From the NCBI RefSeq assembly GCF_947179165.1, contig NC_077245.1, forward strand, positions 15,842,740 through 15,906,739: 64,000 nt of DNA, read 5' to 3'. The translations under genes and the position numbers were made by a program. Of this stretch, positions 59,343-64,000 are shown in pieces. The notes below the pieces were generated by a model, which was given only the letters and a program-made list of their open reading frames with translations, made no database searches and was not told where the DNA came from. The DNA is from Solanum dulcamara. Taxonomy: Eukaryota; Streptophyta; Magnoliopsida; Solanales; Solanaceae. Each line of letters begins with the position of its first letter. Within the stretch, counting starts at the first letter, position 1.

Positions 59343-60806
59343 TTTTGTTCTCTTAGAATTAATTATGAGGAAGTGTTTTGTATTATTGCTTTGTTGCTTT
59401 AACTTGTCATGCTTTGAGGAGTTAATATATTGAGGTATTTATAGGAGTTTTAAGGCCTTTGTTTATAGTTTCATGAAAGTTTTCATGTAACTCTAGTTGA
59501 ATTTCTGAGTAATTAGCATATGTAAGATTAAAAAAAGATTATTATTAATATGTGAGTGTGGATTTTAGATATTTTTATCTAAAGGCCAACAAAGAGAAAA
59601 TGAAGTTTTTGTACTGCATTTTATTTTTTGAGTAAAAAAAAACCAATATTTGAATGATTTTGGTGACCAAATAAAAAAAAGATTTGGTAGGTAATTTTCA
59701 TAATTTGAATGACCATCCAAGAAATGAACTCTTTGTTTGTGCCGTTGATCCAAGGAAACTACGTATTCATTGTTCAAGCTAATTAATTACAAAAAAACTG
59801 TTTTTTATTTTATTTTTTCTTGCATGGAATATGTGTTTGTGTGGATGTGTGGGTTCGGATTGTTCATTTTATATGAAGTCATGTGTGCGTGGATGAGCCA
59901 GGAAATTAGAAATTTAATTTTCATGCTAAATTACTGAAAACTACTGTTAGTGTGGGTTTGTAGATTAATTAGGATTACTCCTATCTAATTTTTTTCCATG
60001 TGTATTTATTAATTCTCAGTATGACGTTTCGGCAGTATGACTTTTGTGTTAGTAGTGTACATTTTGTAATTCCTTTTTAATGAATTAAATATAGGTATAT
60101 GATTTTAGGGGGAAAAATCATAATTATATGACTATTTATGAAATTAACCACATCTTTTTTTTTTTTGGAGGTAGGTGTTGATCACTTGATCTTAAAGTTG
60201 TCGTTCATCCTTGATTGGCTATGCCTGATCTAAAAGTATATCAGTCTACTAGAAAATTGGAAATTAGAGATGGATAAAATTTCATCTCTAAACAATAAAA
60301 AATTCATATTAATTTCGTTTAACAACGGATTAGTGATGGATTATAAGAAAAAATCGATTAGTTAGGAGCTTTTAGCGACAGATTAGCTCGGTATTACAGA
60401 CAAATTTCGTACTAATTCCATATTTTCTAGTAGTATCAATCACTCAATTAATGATATCTATTTGGTTCTTTATCAAAATAACGTCATACTTGATCTTCTC
60501 ACATGCATGTCTACGTTGGTTGACATTAGTGGTGATAATTAAATGGGCGAGTTAAATTAAATTTAGAAAGGTTGAAATTGATCTAACATATATAAAATGG
60601 ATAATAATTAATTAATCAATTCATATTTCATACGGATAAAAGTGGATTGGGCAGCCAATGAATTATGATTTTAGAGTTTTTGCTTTATTTTTATTTTTTT
60701 TTTGGAAAAGAAATGTGATTTGATGGAAAGATCTTGGTGAAAGGGAGGGGGGAGGAAGATGATTGTAACTGATTATTAAAGAACGTCAAATATGATTCAA
60801 GAAGTA
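59343..60806. other. Upstream region of gene D to the copia insertion
   Basis: Near-identical to 49925-51392, including the part (60010-60790) missing from block 1. The poly-G run is six here. No gene is seen. Confidence 0.7.
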
Positions 60807-61217
60807 TGTTGAAGTATAAAAGTAATTAGCAAGCTTATGATGTGATTAGTTAGTTAATGACCTGAGTTAATTAGCTATATGATGAGCTGTCAGTGACTTA
60901 ATTAATAAGCTGTCAGTGAGTTAGTTACACTGCTGTATAAATATATCCGGTGCATTTGTCCACATTCAATGTATGATCATATTTTCTGATTCAATGAAAT
61001 TCTCTCCTTCTTCCTCTAGCTTTCTCTTCGTAGTTCTGTAACTCCTGCAATGGAGTTATCATGGTATCAGGGCATCGATCTAAGGGAGCTTTAGTTTCTA
61101 TAAAAGATTATTACATGTCCAGACTTAACCCCTGTAAAAGGTGAGTCGCAAAGAGGCATCATAAGGTCAAGTTAGCTACAATGGCAGTTAATGGAGGTTC
61201 AGCAACAAGAGAGGAAA
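60807..61217 (+). mobile_element. Ty1/copia copy 3, 5' LTR and leader only
   Basis: 255-bp LTR (60807-61061), PBS TGGTATCAGGGC (61062-61073) and leader to just after the gag ATG (61181, MAVNGGSAT). It is then cut near 61207 by another element. It has the same left flank as copies 1 and 2. Confidence 0.9.
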
Positions 61218-61438
61218 TGTAAGAAAGAAGAGAGAGAATGAAAAATATCAGTATGTCTTATTTTCAGTATATTCCTTTCTTTTGTACATGTATATCACAT
61301 TGTGTATTTTATGAGTATTGTACACATTTGCCCAACTAACTACTTCTAACTACCATCTAACAACTTACTAACAAACCTGATCAGTTTAACTAACCACTAA
61401 CTAACCAGTAGCTTGCCTAACTAACTCCTTAGTCAACA
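61218..61438 (-). repeat. Copia 4 3' LTR, 221 bp
   Basis: Starts TGTTGACTAAGGAG on minus right after the purine tract and ends TTCTTACA at 61218. It contains TAGTTAG-type repeats. The flank GGAAA (61213-61217) could be one TSD copy. Confidence 0.85.
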
Positions 61439-61439
61439 C

Positions 61440-62150
61440 TCCCCCCTCAAGCTCATGGTTTAATTTAAACAAATCCATGACCCCTAATCCACTTAGAAGT
61501 AGTTGATGCTGTGCTTTTTCAAGACTCTTTGTGAGTAGATCAGCTAGCTGATCCTCAGTGTGAATGAATTTAGTTTTCAGCATGCCTTGACAAATCTTTT
61601 CCCTTACAAAGTGACAATCTATGTCTATGTGTTTGGTTCCTTCATGAAAGATTGGATTTGCTGCAATTTGTATTGCCGACTTGCTGTCACACACCATCTT
61701 AACAGGAAGATCAACTTGGATGCCAAGCTAATAAGCCAATCAACCAAGTTACCTCAGCAGCACAGTTTGCCATGCTCCTGAATTCAGCCTCTGCTGAACT
61801 TTTGGAGACTGTCTCTTGGTTTTTGGACTTCCAAAAGATGAGAGCTCCACAAATTTGATCAAATAGCCAGTGACAGATCTCCTAATTTCTAGACATGCTC
61901 TCCAGTCTAAGTCACAGTAGGCAAGTAATTGAGTTGAAGTCACTGCAGGCATGAAGAGTCCAAGGCCTGGAGATTCCTTAATGTATCTTTCCACTCTGAG
62001 TGTTGCAGCCATGTGTGACTCCTTGGGGAAGTGCATATATTGACTCAACTTCTGAACTGAGAATGTCAGGTTAGGTCTGGTCATTGTAAGATAGAAAAGT
62101 CTTCCAACTAGTCTCTGATATTTGCTAGGGTCCTTCAGCATAGGATCTGC
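61440..62150 (-). pseudogene. Copia 4 RNase H
   Basis: 62141-61749 has KYQRLVGRLFYLTMTRPNLTF and SVTGYLIKF. 61697-61401 has CDSKSAIQIAANPIFHEGTK and HFVREKICQGM, ending LADLLTKSLEKAQHQLLLSGL. A frame change separates the two. Confidence 0.9.
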
Positions 62151-62379
62151 ATGTTCTCCTATTGAAGCAACATGTTCATCAAACTTTACAGAGGTTAGCT
62201 TCAGATTTTGTTGAAGTAGTGTACCTGCAGGTTTAGCTCCCCCTAGACCAGCTTCAGCTATTTACTCCAATGCATACTTCCTTTGAGACAAACGTATACC
62301 TTGACTAGATCTGACAACTTTAATTCCTAGAAAAAATTTAAGTTCTCCTAGATCCTTCATCTTGAATTATTTCTGCAGA

Positions 62380-62971
62380 TCCTTCCTTGTGCAGTCTATA
62401 AGTGGTTGCCTGCTGCCAGTGATTAGGAGATCATCTACATAGACTAATATAATGATTATGTCACCTTCAACTTGTCTGGTGAATAAAGAGTATTCATAAT
62501 GACTCTGAATAAAGTCGAGTTGTACCAGGGCTTCTGTTAACTTCAAGATTCATTGTCTAGGAGCTTGTTTGAGGCCATAAAGGGATTTGTGGAGTTTGCA
62601 GACTTTACCATGCTCCTCCTATCTTGCAAAACAGTAGGAATGGTCATGTAGACCTCCTCCAAAAGATCACCATTGAGGAAAGCATTGTGAACATCCATTT
62701 GGTGAATGTACCAGCCTTTAGAAGCAGCTAGAGCAATAATGGATCTCACAGTAACCATTTTTGCAACAGGGCTAAAAGTCTCACTTTAATCCAGACCTTC
62801 TTGTTGACTGTAATCTTTTGTAACTAGTCTGGCCTTAAACCATTCAACCTCACTTGAAGCCTTGTACTTCACCTTATATACCCACTTGCAGCCAATAGGT
62901 TTCTTGCCAGGGGGCAAGTCCACCACAGTCCAAGTATGATTATCCTCCAAGACAGGAATATCAAGCTCCAT
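62380..62971 (-). pseudogene. Copia 4 reverse transcriptase
   Basis: 62971-62786 has NHTWTVVDLPPGKKPIGCKW and SEVEWFKARLVTKDYSQ. 62758-62543 has [20 protein letters not shown]. The catalytic YVDD is at 62441-62430. Stops and a shifted frame lie between. Confidence 0.9.
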
Positions 62972-63192
62972 AGCCTGAACCCATTGGGGATCAATAGATG
63001 CTTCAGAGTAGGATGTAGGTTTAGTGATGGCTGAGTAGGAAGCTAGAGCATGGGCATAAGAGGGGGACAGATGGTCAGAGATAGGATATGTAGAGGAGGT
63101 GTTGTGGTGTGCAGTGAAAAAGTTCTAAAGCCACAGGAGAGGTTTAGTTTGTCTAGAGGACTTTCTAGCAGGAGGGACATTGGTTTGGACAG
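62972..63192 (-). other. Copia 4 linker upstream of RT
   Basis: Continues the copia body (WVQAMELDIPV) with no domain I can name. It ends at TTTGGACAG, where the next LTR begins. Confidence 0.6.
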
Positions 63193-64000
63193 TGTCACGA
63201 CCCGAGCCTAGGGCCTCGACGTGACATAGTGAATGAGGAATCCGAAAGTACCTCAAACAAGCCTCTTAGCATTCTTTTAGCCTTTCATAGGTAATGATGA
63301 TAAATAAACAAGCGGAAATCATAATAAATCTTCAACTTACATATGTCCAACAATACCTCTAACTATTAGATTTAACGGGGCTAAGACAAGTCCCTAGCTC
63401 ACCCTCAATCATAATAGAAGAAATACCATATTAAAATATCTTAACATATCATAAACTAGAAAGACAAAGGAGTATTGTTCCCGGAACATGGGAACTCACC
63501 AAAAGTAGTCGTCAATAGAATATTAACTAGCCACGTGGAGGAGAACGAGGAGGAGCACTGATCCCTACATGGTGATATCATGTAGGCAAAAGAGTATGCG
63601 TTAGTACTTTGAATGTACTAAGTATGTAAGGATGCATGAACATTAAGGAAACATTAAAAACATTTATGTAATATGGAACATAATTTAATGTATGCATAAT
63701 AAATCATATAGATATCCTTTAAAACATTCATTTTGTGGGAAATTAACCATAACCGACATTTAAGACCATGCGAGCTATTACATGGAATCCAACATAACCC
63801 CCTATGTTGGCCGGGGAGACTACTTGCCAGGTAGAACTCCGTCAACTTCATTCATTTCTTTAACATTAACTTTAAGGGCTATTTATGGATCCATTAGCCT
63901 AAGCCTACAAGGGCTCCTATGTTGGCACATAGTTAATGAGACAAGGGGTTGCTACTAAGATTTCCTTACCGAATCTCACCTCAATGCCTCATTCGGTGCT
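63193..64000 (-). mobile_element. Edge of another Ty3/gypsy-type LTR, continues outside
   Basis: Plus TGTCACGACCCGAGCC at 63193 is the reverse of an LTR end (GGCTCGGGTCGTGACA). The sequence GAATGTACTAAGTATGTAAGG near 63620 and the rest are non-coding. It interrupts copia 4; GACAG (63188-63192) is the likely TSD. Confidence 0.75.

Larger units (their letters stand above)
61218..63192 (-). mobile_element. Ty1/copia element 4, 3' half, minus strand
   Basis: Minus reading: RT and RNase H in copia order, PPT (61452-61439, CTTGAGGGGGGAG) and a 221-bp 3' LTR (61438-61218, TGTTGACTAAGG ... TTCTTACA). Its upstream half is cut at 63192 by an LTR. Protein sequence and LTR start are like copia 1, so it is a related family. 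Confidence 0.87.

Overview
This is a plant nuclear window, almost certainly from a Solanaceae species. The evidence is a SINE with the family's typical 3' half and (TTG)n tail (57138-57497), Del/Tekay-type Ty3/gypsy LTRs that start TGTAACACCCC and end GTGACA, and AT-rich intergenic DNA. I see no cellular gene with introns, no tRNA or rRNA, and nothing bacterial. The window is a nest of retrotransposons in which a small family of short single-exon genes is embedded.

Left part (1-8678): an LTR with a cluster of four perfect CACGTG boxes next to a TATA box (about 1-2279, minus) abuts a broken minus-strand Ty3/gypsy element (2281-8678). That element keeps gag, protease, RT and an RNase H region that is tandemly duplicated.

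Block 1 (8679-about 22480): remnant of an older solo LTR, short gene A (11353-11514), a decayed Ty1/copia element (12783-20915) split by a 3.4-kb solo gypsy LTR (13860-17266, TSD TCACA), and short gene E (21406-21609).

Middle (23393-37866): an old gypsy element is interrupted twice. A 631-bp hAT-type element with an 8-bp TSD sits in its LTR (25082-25712). A near-complete young Del/Tekay element sits in its gag (27047-36987, TSD AAGGG). The young element has two LTRs of exactly 2434 bp, PBS, PPT, and one 1576-codon gag-pol frame that ends in a chromodomain and is broken only by three TAG codons.

Block 2 (39050-about 57970): a solo LTR (39050-41869, TSD AAAAT), a solo LTR nested in another solo LTR (42673-48894, TSD TTATC, with 45326-48415 inside), short gene B (49763-49924), a truncated copy of the same copia insertion (51393-52728), a different minus-strand copia (about 52729-55190), a frameshifted short gene F (55228-55424), short gene C (56442-56603) and the SINE. 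Block 3 (about 58165-61217) holds short gene D (59181-59342) and a third copy of the copia 5' end. It is followed by a minus-strand copia 3' half (61218-63192) and the edge of another LTR running off the window (63193-64000).

Blocks 1-3 share TE junctions, not just TE families, so they are segmental duplicates. The host-like content is six related short minus-strand genes: four intact 53-codon copies, one 67-codon copy and one frameshifted copy. They encode lysine-rich peptides with a GSVFP motif. I cannot assign them a function. They, the intron-like splice sites of the Del/Tekay family and its GC-rich palindromic array beside the TATA box are the best candidates for something undescribed.
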